DNA of 64,000 nucleotides from Stratiolaelaps scimitus (Eukaryota > Arthropoda > Arachnida > Mesostigmata > Laelapidae). Positions 43,746 through 54,806 of the stretch are shown here, piece after piece. Location of the stretch: positions 3,828,501 to 3,892,500 of the forward strand of contig JABWDB010000015.1 in NCBI GenBank assembly GCA_019614645.1. The letters are read 5' to 3'. Numbering within the stretch: the stretch's first letter is position 1; every line of letters begins with the position of its first letter. Position numbers and translations under genes: made by a program. Under the pieces are notes generated by a model, which worked only from the letters and a program-made list of their open reading frames with translations, made no database searches and was not told the origin of the DNA.

Positions 43746-45513
43746 ATGGACCCTTCACATGCCTTTGTGCTATTGCTTATTGCGCTATTTTGTTGCTCTG
43801 TCGTGACCGACGCACCGAAGACAAATCGGAGCCTCAAAGCCAAAACCAGAAAATTCGTACCAGGAAACGAGATTAACTGGAAATTGCCATACTACAAAGA
43901 GAAGTTCCTGCCCTGCAAACAATTTCGACCGTTGAATCCCGTCGAGAATGTCCGTGCGCGTACCTATGCAACGGTCGTTTTCAAACGGTGCGGGCCAAAA
44001 CTCATCGTTGAATTTGCAGAAAAATACAACTTTCCCGCTTATGGTAAGTAGTCGTCACAGTGATCACCAATATCCAAAATCGTAATGGTAAACTCAGCCG
44101 TAGCAGGTACCGAAACATTGCAAATTGTCACTGACTTGCTACCTTGCGGAATATTCAACATTATCATTTTTGCCTTTATATGTTAGATTGATGATTACCG
44201 GTACAATAGGGATTCGTCACGAGCAGTGTACGTTCGATGCATTTTCGGGGTCACAACAGGCAAACCTGAAACACATTGAGATTTCTACATAAGCAGCAGC
44301 GAGGTTTCATGCATGGAGACAGCAGTCGCTGCATGTTAGTGCATACAACTTCAATCTTTCAAGTTAGACCGACCGAGAGAGATAGTCGTACCGCCTTGCC
44401 AGAGTGTCAATCCCCGTAACTTTGAGTGTTGTCCTTCAGTAGTAACTCTTCGTAGTGGAACCCTGCATCTGAAGATTCCCCATGGCGTCTATTGCATTTC
44501 GACATCGCTATTCTGTTGTAGATATGATAAATATACATAATTCTTGAGCACTCTGTTCTCTCTACTTGGAAAAAAGACGACCTTCTAATTACTTAATATA
44601 GCTTCTGTTAAACGAATTCGAGCTACATCAATACGCGCACATATGAAACCAAGCACACAAAGCTACATTCGCTTATGTTGTATTATTATTACTATTATTA
44701 TCGGATGTACGGCTTCGTACGACAGGAACCAATGTAGGTTATCATCATCTTGCTTCGATTTTGTGCCCCTTTTATTATTTGTGTGAGTTTAATGTCAAGG
44801 TGGCTGCGAGTTGTTGTCGCGTACAAACTTGCTACAAAACTGCTGCACCGGCCGTGATGTTCCTGACAGATGGCTCATCTACATACACTCCTACATAGGC
44901 CTGAGTTATTCGTATCGAAGTAGTGCCCGATGAGCAGAAGGTGTTCTATGTGCTTTATGCCAAACACAGATAAGCCGGACTATTTTTGATCTCCAAGCTG
45001 ACCCTCACCTGATTTTCCATGGCAGGCCTGGGTACCGCTATGCAGCAATGCTTCAAGGACCTGGCATGTCGGTCATACTGAAGTTATCCGAGCGTTATCC
45101 AATAGACCTGCGTGACCATATGTCTCAATACTGTATCTGTAAAACTTACCGTTGATAAAGACCTTTTTACATTTTTGTGTATTTCAGGAATTGAAAAGAT
45201 AGCTGAAATTATTTGCAAGGGGGCCACTATCGCGTTCGCTTATGTTGCCGATGACGGAAGTACTGTGCTTCAGCCGAAAACTCCCTCGGCTCCGATACTG
45301 AAGGTCATAGATGGTTTGCTTGATTTTGCTATCCGACTCAACATGACATTTATTTTCAGCATGGGCAAAAAACGCTATCTTGCTTCTCCCCATTCTTTAA
45401 AGAGTTTCGTGACCGCAATGGCATACTGTGTTTTCAACGAACCAATTGTGACACAGTTGGATCTTGACTATATTAAGCACGCCACTGAGTATTACAAGCT
45501 CATACTTCTATAA
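43746..45513 (+). CDS. Secreted protein family, copy D (two exons, 207 aa)
   Basis: Exon 1 is 43746-44043, the intron 44044-45187 (phase 1, TATG|GTAAGT ... TTTCAG|GAATTG), and exon 2 is 45188-45513. The signal peptide (MDPSHAFVLLLIALFCCSVV) is followed by TDAPKTNRS, a basic linker, LPYYKEKFLPCKQF, and RCGPKLIVEF. Exon 2 gives IICKGATIAFAYVADDGSTV, FSMGKKRYLASPHS, and TQLDLDYIKH with a YYKLILL terminus. Cysteines at 57, 82, 109 and 180 would allow two disulfides; a sequon lies at N151. It lies on the opposite strand to A, within an inverted duplication. About 30 residues differ from A, most of them in the last two thirds of exon 2. Intact and probably functional; function unknown. Confidence 0.8.
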
Positions 45514-46676
45514 AGGACTGCCGTCAGACAAACGCTGGATCTAGATGGCGACTGAGACAGGACAACACTGGCTCTCGCGACTGGCTTTTCATAGCAAGTG
45601 CTAAATAGTAGAGCTAATAAATATGAAAAATATTCTGTAGGACACCCTTCAGAGCCGACCTCGACGAGGATGAAGCGTCGGATATCACAAACTCAGACTA
45701 ATTCACAGATGGTACAGCCCAAACAACATTTTCCCCTTTAATTGGTAGATTCTCAATTCCAACATTGGCGTAATCTTTGTCTTCAGAGCTAAGCAAAGAC
45801 ACTAAGCTTAAATACATTGATAGTGATCGGGCGTAATAGTGCTCAAATACTTGGAAAACATCGTTTTTAGCATGCTGCCTTGTTTGAAGTTCGATGTCAA
45901 GGTGTTTTAAGTTATTGAGAATTTTTCTGAAGTTGCTTCATTGAAGCCTTGGTAGATATACCAATGTTAACTGACAATGGGTAGCGAAAAGATTTAAGGA
46001 ATGGATTTCTGATAACGGTAGGTTATTTAGTTTATTAGTCAGTCAGGTTTTTCACCTTTGTAATAGCCAGGGGTGGCCTATTTTATCACACATAAGCTAG
46101 TATCTTAGAAGCCTATATTCAGGTTCACAAGGTGCCGTGTATAATGCCTCGTATTTGTCAAGGACAGTGTACAGACGGTAATAGATATTTAGATTAAGTG
46201 CATCTTCATGTATTCAAAGTACTGATTTCGTAGCTTACCGCTAGAAGGCCGTAGAATTTCAAATGATTTATTATATATGCGTGATACTATTCTCACTCAT
46301 TACCTGTAAAATGGCATTACGACTCGAACTGACAAACGAAAGATCAACACCTCCCTGAGGTCACAGCAGAGTGACGAAGGGAGTCAGTCCATCACTCGCT
46401 AACGGTCACTCAAATAAGGCGGAATATAGCGATTCCGGGACTATCTAGAGACAAGTGATTACTAGAGAGAAGACGCACGGAGATATGGTAAATAATCAAA
46501 ATGTTATCTAAATACTACTGAGGAGAAACACATAAACGATATACGTTGATTTCTAAAAGAAAATTTATTATAACCAAAATATGAATCACTCGCACTTGAA
46601 TAAATTATTTGAGAATAACAAGTAGGCATTCTGAAGACACATATTGCATTCTATATACTATATAGTAAATCTTCCA

Positions 46677-46845
46677 GGCTGACGTTCAGCCTTAAACTTC
46701 TAACGTCCACGGTACAACTGCTTTCAGCATTGCATCATCAGACTGACCCTGTAAATGAAAATGTTCAAGGGCGGGGATCGACCCCGTGCACTTACGTGCC
46801 TCCTCCGATTGCACGACGCAAACGAATGCACCACACATGTAGATA
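46677..46845 (-). mobile_element. SINE family S2
   Basis: Tail GGCTGACGTTCAGCC, CTTCTAACGTCCACGGTACA, then GGCGGGGATCGACCCCGTGC (B box), CTTACGTGCCTCCTCCGATT, CGCAAACGAATGCACCAC head. Confidence 0.7.
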
Positions 46846-46887
46846 TAGTGCCAGGCATTTTTGTAGTCCAAGGTAAACATAAACTTT

Positions 46888-46990
46888 TTCGGGCTGACTC
46901 TCAGCCAACATTTAACGTCCACGGTACCGCTTTCGCATTGCTTCGTAAGATGGACCCCTAAAATGCAAGGTAAGTCAGGTCGTGTCCCGC
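46888..46990 (-). mobile_element. SINE family S2, 3' half
   Basis: Second copy in the same orientation about 40 bases further on: GGGCTGACTCTCAGCCAACA, TTTAACGTCCACGGTACCGC, TTCGTAAGATGGACCCCT. It ends before the B box. Confidence 0.65.
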
Positions 46991-49900
46991 TAAGAGAGGC
47001 CGTTTTTCAATTCACTGTATAGATCAAGATATAATATTTAGATAAATCAAGCTCAGAAACATATACATATTACAGCCACAGAGAACGGTAGCATTTGAAG
47101 CAGTCGCAACACAGAGTACAGCTCGCACACATAAGCGAGGCACAGGAAATCGATCAGGTACACGACTGACCCGCAGAGAGCTAAATCCGGTCGTCTATAT
47201 ATCAATTGAGTTTCGGGCGAGAAAACACAACGTCTACGATATTCGCCCGCGGCTCTGAACCCTAACCGTCCTTCGCTGTCGATGTCTCTCGTGTCCAACT
47301 CGTCGTCGACGACAGTTTCGCTCCTGTCTCAACCTGCGAAGTCTACGCTGCAGCAATAATAACCAGCAGACGCAACTCGAGGAGCACCATGAGCCAGACA
47401 TTGATGAGGCAACAAGGGCCGTCTACGTTCGATATCACCACAATCACCTGGAAAAGCTGAGATACCCAAACGGAAATTCGGCAAAAATCGGCGTTCACTT
47501 AGGAAACTTGTGGGTCTATATTACGGCACCGGCCTTATGAATATGTATTATTTGAAAATACTCGAGATGAACATGTAACAATAGCTTGATTGGTGGTGAC
47601 AAAATTATTTAATATTGGATCTACCTTATGCCTAAAGTCACCTTTGGCGCACTTCAGGGTGACGATTGGCCTCTATCATTACCCTCTGTACCAGTTCGTT
47701 CCGTCCGCTTTCGAAATTAGTCGCATGCATCGGTTGGTGGCATATCATATTATCATGACACCAAGGGTGGACACTCTCACGGAGATAAAACACAAACTTT
47801 GGTACCTCCTTGGGAGGATTGTTCCAAGACCGTATTAGTGCCTATCATTATTCCGCAGCTGTCAAATGTGAGATTGTGAACGGGCTAACATCTTGCCCAC
47901 TCGAGTGGACCAAACCGGCACAGAGTTCCGAACATCGAAGGGTACCTAAGCGGCGTTCAAACAAAGCAACGAAGCATGAGTCCGAGTTCCTGAACCCGCG
48001 ATCGCCTTCCGTACACGGATTGCTTGAACGAGCCCCTGTCTACGCCTGTAAGCAGTAGAAGCTTTCCGGACATCCTGGTTCTTGTGCATAAGGTTCAACT
48101 GACGCATTCACCAGCGAGTCAAATAGTATATCCGTCATATGGACTGTGATGTCACCAATGCCACAGAATGAAACGGTCGTCAGGTTGGCTTCATGGACAC
48201 GACCGCTTTAAGATCAGTGGACCTGCCCTTAAATGCCAGGGTGTGATTAGCATGTATAGAGAAGGAAATATAATTGAATAGAAGAGACATTCATAAGAGA
48301 TAAATTATTGAATGACGACTCTCATATTAATTATGGCCTTGAAAGGCACCATTGATTGAAGCAGCTCCTGACGTCTCTCGGAAATTCTACAAGTTGGAGA
48401 ACCCCCTTTTGACTCGACGACCACGGACGATTACATAAGACAGGTTAGACATGCTACAAGACCAACCTGCATGATCTGGAAGAAATATTCGTACACCTTA
48501 TCCTTACAGATCTACGACCTATGCGAAGCCATCAACTACCAAAAAGCGACATCGCCCTTCGGGCTTAGAGTGCAAGTGCGAACTTATGAATTTACGGGAT
48601 AAATCGACAAGGGTCTATAGCAATCCGGATCCACTTCTCGCGTAGCGAAGGCCGCCGATTCCAATCTGGGGCAGCCATACCTGCTCATGGGGGTGACATT
48701 TGTACTATATCCGTACGTTGCTATCGTGGACTCGAAGAATGCCACTATCAATTTATACTTTAATCCACGAGTCCTATGCGCATCATCCTCTTGTACTCCC
48801 TACTGACCTTCTTCCTTTGGATAGTTCCTCGGAGAATAAGGCGGGACAGCTATGGAGCAACAAAAAATTCAGTGATTTTTAATTGGTAATTTCCACCACC
48901 GAGGAAAATGGTTATATTCAAAGTGGGGACCACTGCGTCAAAGACAAAGTTGCATAAGACGCTATCTTGCATGAACGGTGACCACAATCTATAATGAATA
49001 AGCCTACTTCGTCCTCCTTCGCAGGTAGCTCCCAATCACGCTGGGCAGCAAGCGCATGAGATACAGATGGACCAACTCGGTGGTTGAAAACACAAAGCCA
49101 ATGATGATAACCCTCTGACTCGCTAGAACCCTCGACTATGATAGAAATAAGAAAAAATACTCTCAGCAGTTATCTGATACAATTAAGTGTTTCATCTTAG
49201 CAAACAATTAGTGAATAGGGTTCAACTAGAATCCGAATTGTACCCACCACGAAGTCTTCTGCGAAACGGCGCTGGAATACAACTTCAGATGCTCCGGAGT
49301 TCACATAGACAACCATGCTCACGCTCGGATGCTAAGTCTTGCCCTGAACGGACTACTCTGCAATGGGCGTAAATTGAGGTCCAGTCAGCTCTGAGTGTCT
49401 GAGAGCTTACGTTCACTGACTCTTCAGTGCGCCAGTCAGTGTTCGGCCCCCGTTCATATTGGCCAGAAATGCCATTTATATCTGTTATAATAATCATGTA
49501 TTTTCTTTCTGCTTGTGATGTTTCAGAAAATGCATTTTTGATCCCTCCCTCATCAAGGGAAACTTTTCTTTGCAGTTCGTGCCAAGTCAATTTCGTGCCA
49601 CTTCTCATACAGCGGTCAGCGACACTTGTTAATTAATGCATGAGTCGACTAGTTAAATTCGATTGCAGCGTAAGCTTAGCTCACGCCCGTTTTCTGTCTC
49701 ATTTTATCAAGTCATCATTGACGTTATTACAAGGTGTCATTACAAATAAAATCATCGTCTCGGATCACCGAATATAAATCGTACTTACGTGGTTTAATGC
49801 TCGAGCGAACCTGCTGCTTCGCCTCACCTTTCACTTCGATTCTAATATGGAAGGTTTGTAACGAAGTTTCGGTCCAACATCTTAAAATAGAGAACCACCC

Positions 49901-51371
49901 TAATGGTGTTCGTCTGGGCGGCGCGCACTGAAACACGCCTCTACTCAACAGCACTATTTGACCTCTTCATATCCGGGCCGTCTCGTGCTTTTTATAATAC
50001 CCCGCGATCGCTCGCATTGCAGGCCTCTGCGCATAATGAGAACCATTCCTGCTCAAAATTACACCTGACAGCGGTGTGCAACTTCTGGCGCACGAAAGGA
50101 TCTACTGGTTAGTTTCACGAGGGAATGACCTCGTATATATCCAAGAGAAATGCTGCCGCTGTATATATGAGCCCCGCATAAGCTACCTGATGCAGCGTTT
50201 ATACGAAACAGTTAACGACACAAGTATTGATATGTCATCCGGATTTTGCTGACATAAATTGGTCTGACATTTGAAGTTGGATTCTAGTAAGGGCTCCACT
50301 AGTTTTGCACTAGAACACATTTGCCAGAAGCGACATTCGACAAGCATCAACGATGCACCGCTGTCAGTGTCAGTACTAGGTCATTGCTGTGTGCTACATT
50401 AACGATTATTACGGCATTGTGATTATTGGTCTCAACTTATCTGCCGCCATTTAATTCCTTTAACAGACATTAGGCAAATGAGAGCAAATGCATTGTGCTG
50501 ACAACTTCATATGCAGGCTGGTCTGAAAGTCACTGGGTGGCTCTTCTCAGGAAGTGGATCAAAGCCCGCTGGGCGTTATTATTATTATTATTATTATTAT
50601 GCTTGAATGTGTATGTTAACCTGGTGAATGTGTTAATATAGATTTAACACTGGCAGCAAACATTGCCTGGTAACCCTCTGACCCACCATGTATTAGTATT
50701 GTGATCTCCGTATACAATAGTGCTAGCTAATGTCGGCGAGTCGTCTATTGCTATGTCAACTAATGAGATTAGAGTCTCGTCAAAACGGCCCAGTAAAGCC
50801 AGAGCTAATTTTCTTTCTCAGCTACAATTTTCAACGTGAATCCTGGCGAATTTTCCATGTCTTCCTATGACGGATTCTAGCACTGCTATGGGATTTGCAG
50901 CAACAGCAAACCGCTCCATTCTTTTTGTTGTCAAACGCCACCACGTATTAAAAAGCACGCGCGCATCGTAGCATTGTTTGGCTCTCTGAGACTACTTACC
51001 ACAAGCCCAGTGTCAACTCTACGAGTAGGCGGCATTACAGGCATTACCAACCCCTTTACATTTTACCAAAATGAGCAGTTTCACTTGGTTCATAATTGTC
51101 AAGCAAATGCAACACGTAAACCCGCATGTGTCGGAGCGGAGCGGCTTTTTACTGCCTTTTCAGCATGTAGACATAGGGTCACAATTAGCGATATTGCTAA
51201 GTGAAATGAATGTTTCTTGTTTGATGCTGATGCTCATTAAAATCATAGCGATCACCGATCTTTACTCACGGACATCAGATCAAATGATTTTATCCCGGGA
51301 TGAATCCGATTCAGTTAAAGGCATCTAATTCAGCTACGTCTCAGCAGCAATACCTACAGAACAGGTCTCAT

Positions 51372-51402
51372 GGGCTCCTGTTGGCAAGCCGAACAGGAGC
51401 CC
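51372..51402. repeat. Perfect 11-nt inverted repeat
   Basis: GGGCTCCTGTT and its complement AACAGGAGCCC with a 9-base loop. It is GC-rich in an AT-rich setting, so it could be a stable hairpin. There is no adjoining gene. Confidence 0.85.
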
Positions 51403-51607
51403 AGAACAGGCAGAAAACAAGCGGAAACTCGTTATATATATACTTTGATATACGAAACCATTTATTTATAAAATAGGCATACACATCCATTGTTAGAACT
51501 GCCACAATATGCGTCGTTTCAACGCGACCCATCGCCCTGCTAAGTTGGTTTTTGTTGCTGATCGATTTCTGTACTGAGCTGCGTTAGTTTTATATAGCGA
51601 TCCTCAT

Positions 51608-51608
51608 G

Positions 51609-51646
<38 letters not shown>
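51608..51646. repeat. (AT)n microsatellite
   Basis: TA repeat with one TTT interruption near 51634. Confidence 0.9.
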
Positions 51647-51908
51647 AGGATTGCTATTTCTGCTGCCACGCTGATCATTTCTTCAGCATGGAATTCAATG
51701 GGACACACGATATCACTGGCAAAACGTTCCCCGGCAGGGAAATTAAGCACAGTGACGTCTGTCAGTGCCTGCGGGGCTCCCTATGTCATCGGGAGCCAAT
51801 GTCGATAATGGACGTTTGGCGCTGCGGTTAATGAAATAAATAAATCACTTCGCTGCTGCTGTTCCGCTGAGTGTGGGGTGATTAACAACATCCCTTCGAT
51901 TTGGCCTG

Positions 51909-52004
51909 TTAGAACTTCTTCTCCTTAGAGGAGTCGATGGCTCGGAACATCAGGTTCGAATTGATGTTCCATACCCATTGAGGAGTATGCTCCATCGCCC
52001 AGTA
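51909..52004 (-). CDS. HSD17B12: HSD17B12-like, last exon
   Basis: The acceptor CCTTCCAG|TAC continues phase 0 from 52589. It encodes [20 protein letters not shown] and a terminal KEKKF with TAA at 51909-51911. Confidence 0.8.
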   Translation of the reverse strand, partial: YWAMEHTPQWVWNINSNLMFRAIDSSKEKKF

Positions 52005-54806
52005 CTGGAAGGTAAAAATAGGTAGTGATTATTGAGAGAGAGAGAAAAAGAGCTCGAACTGTGTGTAGAATTACTCAAATTCTATACCAAATTTCAGAAA
52101 CACTGTATGGATGCACGATAGAAATTTTGACAGCTTCTTGTTCCATGCGCAGACTCATAACAACGAATCAATACATTAAACAGTAGAATGATTGCCTTTG
52201 GAAGGGTAATTGTAAAGTAAAGGTAGACCCTTATTGGTTTACTAAAGAAACTGCAATTTTACGATGCTTAAGTTCTCTAAAATGTCATCACGCAGCGGAA
52301 CTCAAACCTGCGCCCTCTGGCTTTTTACAGCCAGAGACTCGGCCGTCCAAGTCACCGCGCTGGTGTTGTTTTTTTTCCTTTAGATACGTGTAGCATTCTC
52401 CAAAGCATATGAGTTACGAATAACAAGAGGCATTTATGTGCAAATACCATTATGATCGTGAACCCTATTGTGGCGGATCTCAAAATATCTCCTCAAAAGG
52501 CGACCTTCATAGCCAGAGACCCCAGAGTCACTAAGACGCAAGCTATGATAAGGATTATGAGAGGGCCTTAATACGCTCTCGTCCTTACCTGTAATCCATG
52601 GGACCAGAAGCCGGTTGTCCTCTTCGAATACGTAACCGTGTCAAGGGCCGAGGCGACGAAGCGTTTTGCATCAGGCACAATGAACGACGGCCTCGACAGG
52701 AAGTTCGAGAACCGCACGAGGTTCGTCGAGATGTATGATGGTATGAGCGACTGGACAACAATGCCTTGCGAGCGGTACTCGACGTCGAGCGCCATCGAGA
52801 ACCAGTCCACGAACACCTTTGATGCCGAGTACACGGCCATCAAGGGCAGTGGGTAAAAGGCCGAAATTGACGATAGGTTTATAATGATGCCGCGCTTCCT
52901 CTGCAACATCCGCGGGAGGACGACGTATGTAAGCATCATTACTGCCATCATGTTAATGTTGACCGACTCCACGAGTTTCTTCTCAGGCACGTTGCAGAAC
53001 CGCGATGGCTGGTCATACATCACGCCGGCGTTGTTCACTAGAATGCCAATCTAATGAGATCATTCGAAGGAGAGCAAGGTGACGGGTTAGTAACGGACGT
53101 TCCCTGAACATGGCTCAGACAGACGCTTCGAGGATGAGACGCGGGAATCGGGTAAAGGGTAAAGGTTTATTGGTTTATTGAAGGAGCTGCAATTTTACAA
53201 TGCTTAAGCTCTCTTATATGTCACACGGCAGAGAGATTGATTTTTCAAGGGCGGATATTCCTTATGATGAGAATTGTGAACAAATTCGCAAGCGAGGAGA
53301 ACCAAAGGGCCAATAGACAAAAATCTTTCTTGATAATATAGCTAAGAGAACAGAAAAAAAGCGTTTGCCCCAAAGGTGAAATAGCCAAACGAGCATGACC
53401 CCACGAAAACGGCCGGTCAGTTGCGATCGTGCTGGTAAACGGCATCAGCTCGCGATCAACGGACTTTCGTCTTTGGTGAAATAGCTGTGCCGAACGCGTG
53501 GTGTGTTCGACAGAGGAGGCTCAGGCCAGAACGCACCAGACAGATATGACCAGTAGCATGGCAGCCTAAGCGTCACCCGGACGCTCCCTCCGGCGAAGAA
53601 GAAGTAGGTAATTCACGAGTTGACGAGAAGCTCTAAATAACATGATTCTCAACGACATCTATCAACGAGTTTTTAACGAACAATCATATATCCTATATAT
53701 ATATATATATATACATATATATTTGCGATACATGATTAACACAGACTCGCTGAGCTTACTGACCTCCCTGTCGCCAAGTTGTTCGGCAATGTACGAGTAG
53801 ATTTCTCTGCCTTCGGACAGATCCGCGACGATAATATGGGTCTGCACCCGATAGTCGCGTTCTGGAGGGAACCGCAATGTATTCATAGGGGAACAATAGG
53901 AGAAATAACATTAAGAGAAGGCAAACGTGTTAAATATACGATTGATTTAGTTTCCACAGTCGATTACATTGGGATCGTTTGGTAACCAAAGCAATTAAAA
54001 GCCATTATACGCAACCATTTATGGCGACCATTTAGGCTTTAGAAATAAAGGATTTAATCATTTTCATAATCTTTTCATGTAAATACCTCTATGTATGAAC
54101 AAGTGGCATGTACCGCATCGTCTATTTTGTACTCTTTATGGTCCATCGCAGTCTAAAACGACTTCTGCATAGGCTATGGGACAGGTTAAAGGTGTCATAG
54201 CGGCGTCAGGTAACTTGTTATGAAGATCTGAACAGCAAAATCTCATCTACCGAAAACGATTATTGCCCTGTACTAAGGTTCGCCCTTACCGAGTTCGCTA
54301 GCTGTAGCTTGAAGTTTGGCCTGGTTCCTGCTGAGCAGAATAATGTTAAGGCCTCGAGCGGCGAGCTGACGAGCGTACTCGCGTCCAATGCCATCGGTAC
54401 ATCCTGTTACCACTGGAACACACCACCGGAATAAACATAGAATCCTATAAGAGCTAATCTATCTACTTATGATTAACTATATGTAGTAATGCTGTACATC
54501 TGGCAGATGGTCTGAAACCGACTTCATTTCATATATATATATATATACCATATGCAGATCGAAAGTCTTAAAATCCAACTAGGTCACACATAGATTCACT
54601 CGGTAGCTTGGCGAAACACTCCGGTAGCAGTAGTACTTACATGCCCATTGGCCGTACTTCTTCAGGTCGGCCTTCCACAGTCGCGCTACCACGTGGACCT
54701 TAAAGGCCTCGTATACGCGCAACGTAACTGCGCATCCGAGTTTGCCACAGTAGAGGATGCCGATCAAGGCCAGATAGTTACGATACCGCGAGAATGTGAT
54801 GACCAT
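51909..54806 (-). CDS. HSD17B12: Very-long-chain 3-oxoacyl-CoA reductase / 17-beta-hydroxysteroid dehydrogenase 12-like
   Basis: An ER-membrane short-chain dehydrogenase that reduces 3-ketoacyl-CoA in fatty-acid elongation (related arthropod and nematode proteins: spidey, let-767). The CDS joins 54641-54806, 54290-54412, 53764-53861, 52589-53050 and 51909-52004, giving 314 aa, close to the human length of 312. Every junction is GT-AG and in phase. A hydrophobic N-terminus ([12 protein letters not shown]) is followed by the cofactor motif VTGCTDGIG (from residue 57), NNAG at 135-138, and the catalytic triad S190, Y203 and K207 (SSISAF..YSASK). It ends with a lysine-rich tail, KEKKF, reminiscent of an ER-retrieval signal. 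The start at 54804-54806 was chosen because it gives the family length; the frame stays open further upstream. Intact. Confidence 0.9.
52212..52370 (-). mobile_element. tRNA-derived SINE family S1, full length
   Basis: On the minus strand: GCGGTGACTTGGACGGCCGA (A-box region), TCTCTGGCTG..AAAAAGCCAGAG stem-loop, GCGCAGGTTTGAGTTCCGCT (B box), GATGACAT, and the tail with AATAAGGGTC. It lies in the last intron of the HSD17B12-like gene, in the sense orientation of that gene. Confidence 0.78.
52589..53050 (-). CDS. HSD17B12: HSD17B12-like, fourth exon with the active site
   Basis: 154 codons in phase 0/0. It starts [13 protein letters not shown] and carries [11 protein letters not shown] and [11 protein letters not shown], the catalytic Ser-Tyr-Lys of the SDR family. 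Confidence 0.92.
53160..53228 (-). mobile_element. SINE family S1, 3' half
   Basis: GGTTTATTGGTTTATTGAAG, GAGCTGCAATTTTACAATGC, TTAAGCTCTCTTATATGTCA; it ends before the tRNA-like head. In the third intron of the HSD17B12-like gene. Confidence 0.7.
53764..53861 (-). CDS. HSD17B12: HSD17B12-like, third exon
   Basis: Acceptor CCTCCAG|AA in phase 1; encodes [20 protein letters not shown] and [12 protein letters not shown]; donor GAG|GTCAGT in phase 0. The (V)QT..I.AD pattern is typical of this position in HSD17B12. Confidence 0.85.
54290..54412 (-). CDS. HSD17B12: HSD17B12-like, second exon with the nucleotide-binding motif
   Basis: Encodes [20 protein letters not shown] and [15 protein letters not shown], the TGxxxGIG NAD(P) motif, in phase 1/1. 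Confidence 0.92.
54641..54806 (-). CDS. HSD17B12: HSD17B12-like, first coding exon with membrane anchor
   Basis: Starts [20 protein letters not shown] and ends LKKYGQWA with donor GCAT|GTAAGT. It is a signal-anchor type N-terminus. Confidence 0.8.

Larger units (their letters stand above)
42895..46275 (+). repeat. Inverted segmental duplication, arm 2 (contains gene copy D)
   Basis: Counterpart of 26640-30380. The arms are separated by about 12.5 kb containing copies B and C. Confidence 0.85.
46991..51908. other. Long spacer between the gene cluster and the HSD17B12-like gene
   Basis: I see no gene I can support. Several short ORFs (for example 47590-47838 and 47810-48058) show no domain and no splice partners. 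It holds an (ATT)n tract at about 50577-50600, an 11-bp inverted repeat at 51372-51402 and an (AT)n tract at about 51608-51646. Confidence 0.5.

Noticed and set aside
52638..52856. Plus-strand ORF antisense to the reductase active-site exon
   Set aside because: Shadow of the HSD17B12-like exon.
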